Assembly (NCBI GenBank): GCA_045106825.1
Contig: JBGCFH010000247.1
Coordinates: 1-34,034 of the forward strand
Direction of reading: 5' to 3'
Source of the DNA: CAWVWD01 sp045106825
Lineage (GTDB): Bacteria > Bacteroidota > Bacteroidia > Chitinophagales > Saprospiraceae
Length of the DNA stretch: 34,034 nt
Both the position numbers and the translations under genes were made by a program. Below the pieces are notes generated by a model that did not search any database, was not told where the DNA came from, and worked only from the letters and a program-made list of their open reading frames with translations. This document shows, one piece after another, positions 10,392 to 18,129 of the stretch; position 1 is the stretch's first letter, and each line of letters opens with the position of its first letter.

Positions 10392-11723
10392 ATGAAAAAT
10401 ATTAAGTTATATGTAGTGATGGCACTTATTGCAGGGTTGTCACTAACATCATGTGAAAGCTATTTTGGTGATATTAATGTGGATCCGGATAATCCGACTG
10501 CTGTTACACCAAATGTATTGCTACCACAAATTCAGGTTCGTTTAGCCTATACTATTTGGGGAGATGCTTCTCGTTATGTAGGTATTTACAATCAACATAT
10601 TGATGGTACAGGTCGTCAGTTTGCGGTAATTCAAAATTATGGGATTACACCTGGAGATTTAAACACAATGTGGGGAAGTAACTTCTATAGTAGTATTATG
10701 ATGGATAACCGTCAATTACTTGCTATTGCTGAAGAAGGTGGTTATGGACACTATGTAGGTGTTTCTAAAGCTATTGAAGCATATAGTATGATGATGATTA
10801 CTGATTTATTTGGTGATGCTCCTTATACAGAGGCTTTTCAAGGTACTGAGGTAATTCAGCCTGCTTTTGATTCACAAGAATCTATCTATAATGCTATTTT
10901 TGCTTTAATCACCTCTGCTAAAGCAGACTTAGCTGGTGATGACGGAGGATTTCCTATAGGTGCTGATGATTTAATGTATGGCGGTAGTGCAGATGCTTGG
11001 ACTAAGTTCTTAAATGTATTAGAGGCAAGAGGAAAATTACATTTAGCTAAGCGTAACGGAGCTTCTGCTTATACAGATGCTTTAGCAGCTTTAGCAGGTG
11101 GTTTTGATAGTGCAGCGGATGAAGCACGTATTCAGTTTGGTTCAGGTGCTACAGAAGCAGCTCCTTGGTTTCAGTATATTGATCAACGTGATGATATTGA
11201 TGTTTCTCCTCGTTTTGTAGCAAGATTACAAGCATTGAGTGATCCAAGAGAAAGTACTTATGGTGCTGTTTTAGATTTACCTCATCCGATTTTTGTTGCA
11301 GCTCGTGCAGTTCCGATTATTTCGTTTTCTGAAGCTAAATTCATTGAAGCTGAATGTGCACTTCAATCTGGTGATGATGCAACTGCTCATCAAGCATACT
11401 TAGATGGTATCGCTGCTTCTTTTGATGAAACAGGTCAAAGTGCTGATTATGCTGCTTATGTAGCTCAAACAGATGTAGATCCTGGTTCTGGAAGTCTTAC
11501 ATTGGAGCAAGTTATGACTCAAAAGCATATTGCTTTATTCGGAAACTACGAAGCATTTTCTGATTGGAGACGTACAGGTTTTCCTGACTTAACAGCTTCT
11601 CCAAATACAGGTAATGAAGTACCTCGTCGTTTACCATATGCTGAAAATGAAATTTTATCTAATGAGAACACACCGAGTCCAGCAGATGTAACTATCTTCT
11701 CTCGTGTTTGGTGGGATAACTAA
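10392..11723 (+). CDS. SusD/RagB-type surface lipoprotein
   Basis: A 443-aa protein with a lipoprotein signal peptide ending in LTSC (Cys21 would be lipidated), followed by INVDPDNPTAVTPNVLLPQ, the usual start of the SusD-like family. The central helices (for example TDLFGDAPYTEAF) and the C-terminal YEAFSDWRRTGFPDL resemble the SusD-like_2 subgroup, which is somewhat shorter than classical SusD. It should act as the substrate-binding lid over the SusC barrel encoded directly upstream. A strong hairpin terminator follows at 11767-11806, closing the susCD transcript. Confidence 0.92.
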   Translation: MKNIKLYVVMALIAGLSLTSCESYFGDINVDPDNPTAVTPNVLLPQIQVRLAYTIWGDASRYVGIYNQHIDGTGRQFAVIQNYGITPGDLNTMWGSNFYSSIMMDNRQLLAIAEEGGYGHYVGVSKAIEAYSMMMITDLFGDAPYTEAFQGTEVIQPAFDSQESIYNAIFALITSAKADLAGDDGGFPIGADDLMYGGSADAWTKFLNVLEARGKLHLAKRNGASAYTDALAALAGGFDSAADEARIQFGSGATEAAPWFQYIDQRDDIDVSPRFVARLQALSDPRESTYGAVLDLPHPIFVAARAVPIISFSEAKFIEAECALQSGDDATAHQAYLDGIAASFDETGQSADYAAYVAQTDVDPGSGSLTLEQVMTQKHIALFGNYEAFSDWRRTGFPDLTASPNTGNEVPRRLPYAENEILSNENTPSPADVTIFSRVWWDN

Positions 11724-11766
11724 TCATAGATAGATTTTATATAAAGTATTACATTTGTAATACATC

Positions 11767-11806
11767 AAAAAGGTGTTGTTAAGCGTTGTCTTAATGACAC
11801 CTTTTT
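11767..11806 (+). terminator. Rho-independent terminator after susCD
   Basis: Arms AAAAAGGTGTTGTTAAG and CTTAATGACACCTTTTT pair fully if two G-U pairs are allowed, with a 6-nt loop and a T-run at the 3' side. It begins 43 bp after the susD stop and ends 21 bp before the next ATG. Confidence 0.8.
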
Positions 11807-11827
11807 TGTTAATAAAAAATAATAAAT

Positions 11828-12565
11828 ATGAAGTGTTTTTTCTCCATAATGATAATTCTGTTATCCATCAATCCATTATTGGCACAAGAAGAAGAAATGG
11901 TAACGGAGCTTAAACAAGCAGTTTTTAATGATTTTGTAGCGACAAGTGCTGGTAGTAGCGGCATGCTCTCTTCGGCTACTTATGCAGCAACAGAATCGGA
12001 TCAATACCTTGCAGAAGGTAGCATTTTTTTAAATGATGAGTTTTTGGATGTTGAAGTCTTTGGTAATAAAGGTGAGGTTTTCAAATCTAAAGGAAAATAT
12101 AATATACAAGCCGATGAATTACAATATTTTGATACTCAAAAAAATATCAAAGCCATAAAAGCAGATAAGATTCAAGGTTTTGCTATCAATAACAAAATTT
12201 TTGTATCCAAAATGGAAGCAGATAGTTCGTATGCTTTTTATGAAATATTAGCTCATGGTAATATACAGCTTCTAATCAAACATAAGATTATCTTGACAGA
12301 AATCAATAATAATCCTGTTTTAGGGACAACCTCGGCAGCAGGTTCAACTACTGGTAAGATAAAAGCGACGGCTTCAGAAAAAATATATTATGCGACAGAT
12401 ATTACGCTTGACAAGTTACCAAAAAGTAAAAAGAAGTTATTGAAATTAATGGGTGATTACGAATCTGATATTGCAAAAACGATAAAAGAAAAAGACCTAA
12501 ATATTAAAGCAAAAAAAGATTTGATTGCTATTTTTCGATTATACAATGAATTATCTAATCAATAA
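11828..12565 (+). CDS. Exported protein of unknown function
   Basis: A 245-aa protein. Residues 1-20 (MKCFFSIMIILLSINPLLAQ) are a clear signal peptide, with no lipobox. The middle (about 60-145) has short beta-strand-like segments around EGSIFLNDEFLDVEVF and GKYNIQADELQYF, which recall Bacteroidota exported proteins with 'lyNi..de.e' patterns. The C-terminal third (about 190-245) is Lys-rich and probably helical. It follows the susCD terminator closely, so it is probably transcribed from its own promoter or by read-through. No function is assigned. Confidence 0.75.
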   Translation: MKCFFSIMIILLSINPLLAQEEEMVTELKQAVFNDFVATSAGSSGMLSSATYAATESDQYLAEGSIFLNDEFLDVEVFGNKGEVFKSKGKYNIQADELQYFDTQKNIKAIKADKIQGFAINNKIFVSKMEADSSYAFYEILAHGNIQLLIKHKIILTEINNNPVLGTTSAAGSTTGKIKATASEKIYYATDITLDKLPKSKKKLLKLMGDYESDIAKTIKEKDLNIKAKKDLIAIFRLYNELSNQ

Positions 12566-12594
12566 TATTATAGCGTAGAATCTATCTTTTTAGT

Positions 12595-12731
12595 AAGTAC
12601 GTTATCAGAAGTAAGCACGTAATTATAACGAAGTTACTGAAACCTCGTGGGTTTCAGTATGAATATTTTTTAATGAAGTAGAACGGAAAAAGTACGAGTC
12701 AGAATACGTGATTACTTCTGGTAACGTACTT
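12595..12731. repeat. 27-bp inverted repeat flanking an inner hairpin
   Basis: Arms at 12595-12621 and 12705-12731 match as inverted repeats at 25 of 27 positions (core AAGTACGTTA, CAGAAGTAA, CACGTA). Between them, 12636-12658 forms a perfect 9-bp stem (ACTGAAACC / GGTTTCAGT) with a 5-nt TCGTG loop. No ORF lies inside. It could be a MITE-like element or a structured RNA at the end of the upstream transcript. Confidence 0.65.
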
Positions 12732-12780
12732 AAATTTCGTTTATAGATATTAAACATCAACAACGTTATCACCTAAAACA

Positions 12781-12816
12781 AAAATAGAGTATCAATTATA
12801 ATTGATACTCTATTTT
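12781..12816. terminator. Shared bidirectional terminator (perfect 36-bp palindrome)
   Basis: The sequence from AAAATAGAGTATCAATTA to its exact reverse complement is continuous, giving a long stem with A-run and T-run ends on both strands. It lies between the convergent exported-protein gene (+) and miaA (-), so it can end both transcripts. Confidence 0.8.
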
Positions 12817-12841
12817 GCTTACACCTTGTTTTTGAAAACAA

Positions 12842-13870
12842 TTAATCATCAAAGTCATCAAAATCATCGAAAGAATCTTCCGTTTCATCATCAGATCCTT
12901 CAAAATCATCTTCAAATTCTTCTTCAAAACCATCTTCGAATTCCTCTTCAATTAGCTCTTCTTCTGGTTCTCCATTTATTTTACGATTAATAAAAGCCAG
13001 AATATCATCAAGCTCTTCAGGATTATAAAATCCTGCATCTTCAATTTTTCTGAACCAAGTCATTTGTCGTTTAGCATAACGACGAGAGTTTCGTTTAACT
13101 AATCGAATTGCTTCATAAACATCATACTCGTCATCCAAATAAGCTAAAAACTCTTGATAACCTACTGTTTGTAAAGCATTTAAATCTTTATGATCTGCTA
13201 ATGTTTTAACTTCATTAAGTAATTTATCACGCATCATTATATCTACTCGTAGATTGATACGATCATATAATTCCTCTCTATCCCAATCCATAATCACATA
13301 AATTGGTGTAAAACTACGTTCTGCTTTTGGTTGATTTCTAAAAGAAGAATAAGGCTCGCCACTTGCACGACAAATCTCTAACGCTCGAATTAATCGCTGA
13401 TGATTATTTTTATCTACTTCCTCAAAATAATCCGGATCTTTTTCTTTTAGTTCTTTTTGCAAAATCCAAATACCATGCTTTTTGTAAGCATTTGAAAGTT
13501 CTTCTCTAATTTCTTTTGATACTTTAGGAAATTCATTCAAACCTTCGCAAACTGCCTGAATAAATAAGCCTGAACCGCCAACCATTAACGCAACATCTTT
13601 TTCTTTATAGATTTCATCTAAAATAGCTAAAGCGTCTTTTTCATAGTCACCAACTGTATATTCATCATGAATTGATAAATTATTGATAAAATGATGTTTA
13701 GCTTCTGCTAACTCTTCTTCTTTTGGCTTAGCTGTTCCGATATTCATTTCACGATAAAACTGACGACTATCTGCTGATAAAATTTCAGTATTAAAATGTT
13801 TAGCTAATTCAATTCCTAACTTAGTTTTTCCTGAAGCAGTCGGACCTGCTATAACGATGAGATATTTCAT
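12842..13870 (-). CDS. miaA: tRNA dimethylallyltransferase
   Basis: A 342-aa protein that transfers the dimethylallyl group of DMAPP to N6 of A37 in tRNAs reading UNN codons. The P-loop GPTASGKT is at residues 9-16, followed by the family motifs SADSRQFYREMNIGTAKP (32-49) and MVGGSGLFIQAV. The later TVGYQEF and the C-terminal KRNSRRYAKRQMTWFRK are also diagnostic. After residue about 300 comes a 42-residue tail of almost only Asp, Glu and Phe, not part of the usual roughly 300-aa enzyme. The start ATG at 13868-13870 is directly followed by the expected N-terminal strand. A possible -7 element TATTTTTG (minus strand, 13946-13953) lies 76 bp upstream. Confidence 0.96.
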   Translation of the reverse strand: MKYLIVIAGPTASGKTKLGIELAKHFNTEILSADSRQFYREMNIGTAKPKEEELAEAKHHFINNLSIHDEYTVGDYEKDALAILDEIYKEKDVALMVGGSGLFIQAVCEGLNEFPKVSKEIREELSNAYKKHGIWILQKELKEKDPDYFEEVDKNNHQRLIRALEICRASGEPYSSFRNQPKAERSFTPIYVIMDWDREELYDRINLRVDIMMRDKLLNEVKTLADHKDLNALQTVGYQEFLAYLDDEYDVYEAIRLVKRNSRRYAKRQMTWFRKIEDAGFYNPEELDDILAFINRKINGEPEEELIEEEFEDGFEEEFEDDFEGSDDETEDSFDDFDDFDD

Positions 13871-14184
13871 TTAATTTTGACTTTTAGAATAAAAAAATTA
13901 GAACTTCGATAAATGTATAAGAAACGATTGCTCTTTAAATTTTGGCAAAAATACTTATTTAAATAGTTTTTAATAATCTTATCGTTAGAAACCATTGAAA
14001 TAATGTTAAAAAACGTAATCTAATGACTAAAATAAGTGTTTTTACAAACAAATCTTCTTTTTGTTTTTAATATCTTTCTGCCTTAACACAAAAAATCAGT
14101 CATTGAACAGTCAATACAAATGCCATTATAAATTGTAATTCAACTACAATTTATAATGGCATTTCAATTGTTTATGTCAAGCTT
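13871..14184. other. Intergenic region upstream of miaA
   Basis: AT-rich spacer. It holds a candidate miaA -7 element (minus strand TATTTTTG, 13946-13953, no matching TTG upstream) and the terminator hairpin of the neighbouring regulator gene at 14118-14164. Nothing else was recognised. Confidence 0.5.
14118..14164 (-). terminator. Terminator hairpin of the GbsR-type gene
   Basis: Perfect 20-bp arms (AAATGCCATTATAAATTGTA and its reverse complement) with a 7-nt loop, beginning 20 bp after the stop codon of the regulator gene. The T-run on the minus strand is short. Confidence 0.6.
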
Positions 14185-14685
14185 TTATTGAATCATTCCC
14201 ATAAAAGTATTCATCAACCAATTCTGTTTAGCTTTCACTAAATTATCTAAAGTCGAATCTGCTTTATGTGCAAAAAGCTGCATATCACTAATTACTTTTT
14301 TGAACTCCTGTACCTCTTCAGACTCTCCTTGTACCGCATTGATATCATCTAAGACCCGAACTAAAGGTTCTAATTCCTTCTTCTTACGTTCCGTAATGAC
14401 CTTTCTAATTACTTCCCACATATCCTTCTCTGCCACAAAATATTCTTTCCGTTCTCCTGGTTTTAACTCCTTATATACTAATCCCCAATCTATCAATGCT
14501 CGAACATTCATATTTGCATTACCCATTGAGATATTTAATTCTTTACGAATTTGTTCTGAGCTCATTGAATGAGGTGAAATGAGTAATAATGCATGGATTT
14601 GAGCCATTGTTCGATTGATTCCCCAATTAGAACCTAATGTTCCCCATGCTTGAATAAATTTATCTTTGCCTTCCTGTAACTCCAT
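14185..14685 (-). CDS. GbsR/MarR-family transcriptional regulator
   Basis: A 166-aa protein with a winged helix-turn-helix in its first 90 residues: IHALLLISPHSMSSEQIRKEL (helices 2-3), then LNISMGNANMNVRALIDWGL as recognition helix, and a wing around GERKEYFVAEKDMW. The WGTLGSNWGINRTMAQIHALL opening is characteristic of the GbsR subgroup of MarR-like repressors. The C-terminal half is helical and probably forms the dimer interface. The ligand and targets are unknown; no compatible-solute or efflux gene is adjacent. Two related imperfect palindromes upstream (14723-14740 and 14772-14786) may be autoregulatory operators. Confidence 0.88.
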   Translation of the reverse strand: MELQEGKDKFIQAWGTLGSNWGINRTMAQIHALLLISPHSMSSEQIRKELNISMGNANMNVRALIDWGLVYKELKPGERKEYFVAEKDMWEVIRKVITERKKKELEPLVRVLDDINAVQGESEEVQEFKKVISDMQLFAHKADSTLDNLVKAKQNWLMNTFMGMIQ

Positions 14686-14722
14686 ATCCTAAAAATACAA
14701 CTATTTTTATAAAATTCGTAAC

Positions 14723-14740
14723 TTTCAATTATTATTGAAA
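14723..14740. promoter_or_regulatory. Candidate operator palindrome upstream of the GbsR-type gene
   Basis: TTTCAAT-TATT-ATTGAAA lies 38 bp upstream of the regulator's ATG. A degenerate second copy, TTCAATTATTGTTGA, is at 14772-14786. Size and symmetry suit a MarR-type dimer; binding is inferred only. Confidence 0.3.
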
Positions 14741-14855
14741 TATAAATAATAATAGTATTAAAATAATAAAATTCAATTATTGTTGACTAATCACAAAAGA
14801 AATTATCTATAATTCATGTTTCGTTGATATTAAATTTAAAAACGAAAATATTACG

Positions 14856-14995
14856 TTTTGCAAGGCAAAACAATCATCTCATGCAGATTTCGTAGATTCA
14901 CGCAGATTTTTCATTAACAAAATCATTTTTTTATCAAAAAAAATCTGCGTGAATCTGCGTGAATCTGCGTGAAAAAAGCATTTTGCAAAGCAAAA
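14856..14995. repeat. Compound repeat: flanking TTTTGC palindromes, inverted repeat and 10-bp tandem repeat
   Basis: The borders are near-identical 15-mers, TTTTGCAAGGCAAAA (14856-14870) and TTTTGCAAAGCAAAA (14981-14995), themselves palindromic. Inside, AGATTCACGCAGATTTTT (14894-14911) is perfectly inverted at 14939-14956. AATCTGCGTG then stands as three tandem copies (14942-14971). CAGATT/ATCTGCGTG elements are familiar as interspersed repeats in many Bacteroidota genomes. Confidence 0.7.
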
Positions 14996-15006
14996 TTTAG
15001 CAATTG

Positions 15007-15049
15007 TGATTTATAGTTTATGTTTCACTGAAACGTAAACTATAAATCA
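15007..15049. repeat. 43-bp near-perfect palindrome
   Basis: TGATTTATAGTTTA, then TGTTTCA, a central C, TGAAACG and TAAACTATAAATCA: 21-bp arms with a single T/G mismatch (a U-G pair in RNA). It lies just beyond the ftsH terminator and may be a second terminator or a small interspersed repeat. Confidence 0.6.
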
Positions 15050-15060
15050 TAAATGAAAGC

Positions 15061-15097
15061 AAAAAAAAACCCAAACCAAAACGGTTCGGGATTTTTT
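15061..15097 (-). terminator. ftsH rho-independent terminator
   Basis: On the minus strand the stem CCCGAACC / GGTTTGGG (one G-U pair) is flanked by an A-run before and a nine-T run after. It lies 23 bp past the ftsH stop codon. Confidence 0.85.
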
Positions 15098-15119
15098 CAA
15101 TTTCCTATATTTCTAATGT

Positions 15120-17090
15120 TTACATTGGAATATCCGTAGGTTTAGATTCTCCATTAGGTCGAGCTCCAATTAATCGCTCTACATCAGATTTTAACAAAAC
15201 CTCTTTTTCTAATAATTGATTAGCCAAAGCAGATAATTCTGAATATTTATCACGTAACAATTCTTTTGCACGTTCATACTGACCTTGAATTAATTTACGA
15301 GCTTCTGCATCAATCATACTTGCTGTTTCTTCTGAATAAGGTTTGCTGAATGAATTTTGATTTTGCATATCATAGAACGATACATTACCAACATTGTCAT
15401 TCATACCATAAACAGAGACGATTCCGTAAGCCATCTTTGTAACTCTATCCAAATCGTTTTGAGCACCAGTTGAGATTTTTCCAAACACAACCTGCTCTGC
15501 TGCACGTCCGCCAAGTGTCATACAGATTCTATCCAAAATTTGTTCTTCACGTTCGATATAACGTTCTTTTGGTAGATATTGAGCATAACCCAGAGTACCA
15601 ATTCCACGAGGAACAATCGTAACTTTCACTAAAGGAGAAGCATGTTCTAAGAACCAACCACAAATAGCGTGACCAGCTTCATGAAAAGCAATAACCTCCT
15701 TTTCCTCTGGAGATATGATCTTATTTTTCTTTTCTAATCCACCAATTACACGATCCAATGCATGATTAAAATCATCCATGTCTACCGCTTTCTTGTTTCG
15801 ACGAGCTGCTACCAAAGCTGCTTCGTTACAAACATTTGCAATTTCTGCACCTGCAAAACCAGGCGTTTGCTCTGCTAATGTTGCTGCGTTAATATCTTCT
15901 GCCGTTACAATCGGTTCTAAGTGAACTTTAAAAATCGCTTCACGACCTACTAAATCTGGTCTATCAATTCCAATCTGTCTATCAAAACGACCTGGACGCA
16001 TCAATGCACCATCTAAAATATCTGGTCGATTTGTTGCTGCCATCATGATAACACCTTTATCAGAATTAAAACCATCCATTTCTACTAATAACTGGTTTAA
16101 TGTATTTTCACGTTCATCATTTCCACCATTCATAGCTCCTCGACCTCTTGCACGACCAATTGCATCAATCTCATCAATAAAGACGATACAAGGTGCTTTT
16201 TCACGAGCTTGTTTGAACAAGTCACGCACACGAGATGCACCGACACCAACAAACATTTCTACAAAATCAGAACCCGAGATAGAAAAGAAAGGAACACCAG
16301 CTTCACCTGCTACGGCTTTCGCCAATAAGGTTTTACCAGTTCCTGGAGGGCCAACTAAAAGAACACCTTTAGGAATTTTTCCACCTAAACTCGTATACTT
16401 TTTCGGTGTTTTCAAGAAGTCAACAACTTCCATTACTTCCTCTTTCGCTTCTTCTAATCCTGCAACATCCTTAAATGTTACATTTACTTTTGAGTTTGTA
16501 TTATCAAAAAGTGTTGCTTTTGATTTTCCAATATTGAAAATCTGACCACCAGGGCCACCAGCTCCACCGCCAATACGTCGCATAATGAATATCCAAATCA
16601 ATACAAAAATCGCAATTGGGAAAATCCAACTTAACATTGGGCCAAGCCAATCTTTTTGAGTAACATATTGTGGATAAACTTGCTCAGAATTAGGAATTTT
16701 AGCATTCGTTTGTACCTCTTTTACATTTGCTACAAATACATCTGCTGGACCAGTTTCAAATTGATATTGTGGATCTTCTGCCGAATATCCAAAACCTTTA
16801 TTAATATCTTTTTTGTATTTCTCTTTTTCGAGAACTTCTTCTTTTAGATAGACTTGTGCGTACTTTTCATTAATTACTTTCAACTCTCTAATATCCTTAT
16901 CCTTCAATGCTTGATTGAATTTGGCTCTGTCCATTGGCTTGGCAGCCGAGTTGGAATATTGATAAAAGTTGAGTGCTAACAACAATAAGGCAATCGCACC
17001 ATAAATCCAATAATAATTGAATTTTGGAGTGTTTCCATTTCCTCCACCGTTATTGTTATCCTCCGAACCTCTGTTTGAATCACCGCTCAT
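15120..17090 (-). CDS. ftsH: ATP-dependent zinc metalloprotease FtsH
   Basis: A 656-aa inner-membrane AAA+ protease that pulls out and degrades misfolded membrane proteins and short-lived regulators. A Gly/Asn-rich N-terminus precedes membrane segments at about 27-44 and 151-171, with the periplasmic domain between them. Walker A GPPGTGKT is at 247-254, Walker B FIDEID at 304-309, and the second region of homology surrounds NRPDILDGALMRPGRFD. The zinc motif HEAGH is at 470-474, and Asp546 in AQNDLDRVTKMA is the probable third ligand. All catalytic residues are present and the length is typical. The rsfS gene lies upstream on the same strand, but a terminator between them suggests a separate ftsH promoter in the 242-bp gap; no clear -7 element was found there. 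Confidence 0.98.
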   Translation of the reverse strand: MSGDSNRGSEDNNNGGGNGNTPKFNYYWIYGAIALLLLALNFYQYSNSAAKPMDRAKFNQALKDKDIRELKVINEKYAQVYLKEEVLEKEKYKKDINKGFGYSAEDPQYQFETGPADVFVANVKEVQTNAKIPNSEQVYPQYVTQKDWLGPMLSWIFPIAIFVLIWIFIMRRIGGGAGGPGGQIFNIGKSKATLFDNTNSKVNVTFKDVAGLEEAKEEVMEVVDFLKTPKKYTSLGGKIPKGVLLVGPPGTGKTLLAKAVAGEAGVPFFSISGSDFVEMFVGVGASRVRDLFKQAREKAPCIVFIDEIDAIGRARGRGAMNGGNDERENTLNQLLVEMDGFNSDKGVIMMAATNRPDILDGALMRPGRFDRQIGIDRPDLVGREAIFKVHLEPIVTAEDINAATLAEQTPGFAGAEIANVCNEAALVAARRNKKAVDMDDFNHALDRVIGGLEKKNKIISPEEKEVIAFHEAGHAICGWFLEHASPLVKVTIVPRGIGTLGYAQYLPKERYIEREEQILDRICMTLGGRAAEQVVFGKISTGAQNDLDRVTKMAYGIVSVYGMNDNVGNVSFYDMQNQNSFSKPYSEETASMIDAEARKLIQGQYERAKELLRDKYSELSALANQLLEKEVLLKSDVERLIGARPNGESKPTDIPM

Positions 17091-17285
17091 CGGGCTAAAT
17101 ATTTTTTATATTGTTATAAATCAGTTTGTTAATCTCTCATAATCTCTCACGACCACTTTTTCGTAGTCAGAAATCCAATACTTAATGTTATTACTTTAGA
17201 ATTTGTTTTCTTAATAACGATTAAATTATATTGATTTCTATTGTTTGTAATCATTCCAAAAAGAAACGCATTTTAAACAAAAAAG

Positions 17286-17321
17286 GATAAACGTTTTGTA
17301 GGATAAAACCTACCGTTTATC
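17286..17321 (-). terminator. rsfS terminator
   Basis: On the minus strand, GATAAACG-GTAGG pairs with CCTAC-CGTTTATC around a TTTTAT loop with a 4-nt bulge, followed by CCTTTTTTG. It starts 12 bp after the rsfS stop and separates rsfS from ftsH. Confidence 0.75.
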
Positions 17322-17332
17322 TAAGAATATGT

Positions 17333-17728
17333 TTAAAGATTTTGATATTCGGTCACTTTGCCATCGCTCCAAAGCTTTTCTAAACCATAATATTCTCTTG
17401 CTTCATGATGAAAAACATGAACAACCGTATCAAAATAATCCACTAAAATCCAAACTGAATTTTGCTTTCCTTCGGTGTGTAATGGTAACTCGTTGCCTTT
17501 CATTTTTACCTCAAACTCGATGTTGTCAGCGATTGCCTTTACTTGATTTTCGTTATTTCCATGACAGATAATGAAAAAATCTGTTGGTGCTTCTGATAAA
17601 TGACGTAAATCAATTTTAATAACATCAATTCCCTTTTTATCCTGAATAGCTTCAATGATTAATTCATTTAGCTTATCTGCTGATAAATGTGCTTTGCGAC
17701 GTTGGTTCTTAACTTCTTGTGTTTCCAA
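17333..17728 (-). CDS. rsfS: Ribosomal silencing factor RsfS
   Basis: A 131-aa member of the RsfS/Iojap family, which binds protein uL14 of the 50S subunit and blocks joining with 30S when nutrients are scarce. The C-terminal signature DYFDTVVHVFHHEAREYYGL (residues 98-117) and LEKLW are diagnostic, as is SEAPTDFFIICHGNN for the central strand. It is of normal length. It stands divergent to the biotin ligase gene and upstream of ftsH, a conserved Bacteroidota arrangement. Confidence 0.95.
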   Translation of the reverse strand: METQEVKNQRRKAHLSADKLNELIIEAIQDKKGIDVIKIDLRHLSEAPTDFFIICHGNNENQVKAIADNIEFEVKMKGNELPLHTEGKQNSVWILVDYFDTVVHVFHHEAREYYGLEKLWSDGKVTEYQNL

Positions 17729-17873
17729 ACTTTATCTTCCTTTTTCTTATGAAACTACGAATCTTCTGTATTATATGCTAAAGTGAGTATAATTTTGTTA
17801 TTTTATTTCTATAATCACGTTAATAATTGAAAATTAGTAGTTTTAAAATTGAGTGTTCAAAATACAAATAAAA

Positions 17874-17903
17874 TTTGCACAATCACAATACCTTTTACAT
17901 TTG
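17874..17903 (+). promoter_or_regulatory. Candidate Bacteroidota promoter (TTTG-18-TACATTTG)
   Basis: TTTG at 17874-17877 and TACATTTG at 17896-17903, 18 bp apart, match the -33 TTG / -7 TAnnTTTG pattern of the Bacteroidota primary sigma factor. It faces the biotin ligase gene, leaving a leader of about 220 nt. Confidence 0.4.
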
Positions 17904-18061
17904 TATTGAAAAACTTTACTGAATTAGTGATTTAGTTCACTGATAGAAAATAGTGCTATTATTTTGTTTGTTTATAACGAATACTCAATAACGAATTTGC
18001 TATAAAAGGTTCATTTTTTAAATAAAACCTGCATTTTTACAACAATTTTATATCTTTATTC

Positions 18062-18094
18062 AGACCTGTAAGGTTTTGAAAATCTGACAGGTCT
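18062..18094. repeat. Short interspersed palindromic repeat (AGACCTGT / ACAGGTCT)
   Basis: AGACCTGT is inverted as ACAGGTCT, with AGGTTTT and AAAATCT as inner arms (one mismatch and one G-U pair). Elements of this type are seen between genes in other Bacteroidota genomes. It lies 35 bp before the biotin ligase start. Confidence 0.55.
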
Positions 18095-18129
18095 TATCTA
18101 CATCACAAAAGTACAAAAATTAATACGGA

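Larger units (their letters stand above)
14686..15119. other. Repeat-rich intergenic region between ftsH and the regulator
   Basis: This 434-bp gap has no credible ORF. From the regulator side it holds two operator-like palindromes, a compound repeat (14856-14995), a 43-bp palindrome (15007-15049) and the ftsH terminator (15061-15097). Confidence 0.6.
17729..18129. other. Divergent intergenic region between rsfS and the biotin ligase gene
   Basis: 401 bp holding a good plus-strand promoter candidate (17874-17903) and a 33-bp imperfect palindrome (18062-18094) just before the ligase gene. No -7 element for rsfS was recognised. Confidence 0.5.

Noticed and set aside
14894..14971. Possible CRISPR array from repeated ATCTGCGTG units
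   Set aside because: The units are directly adjacent 10-mers without spacers, and no cas gene is present in the window.
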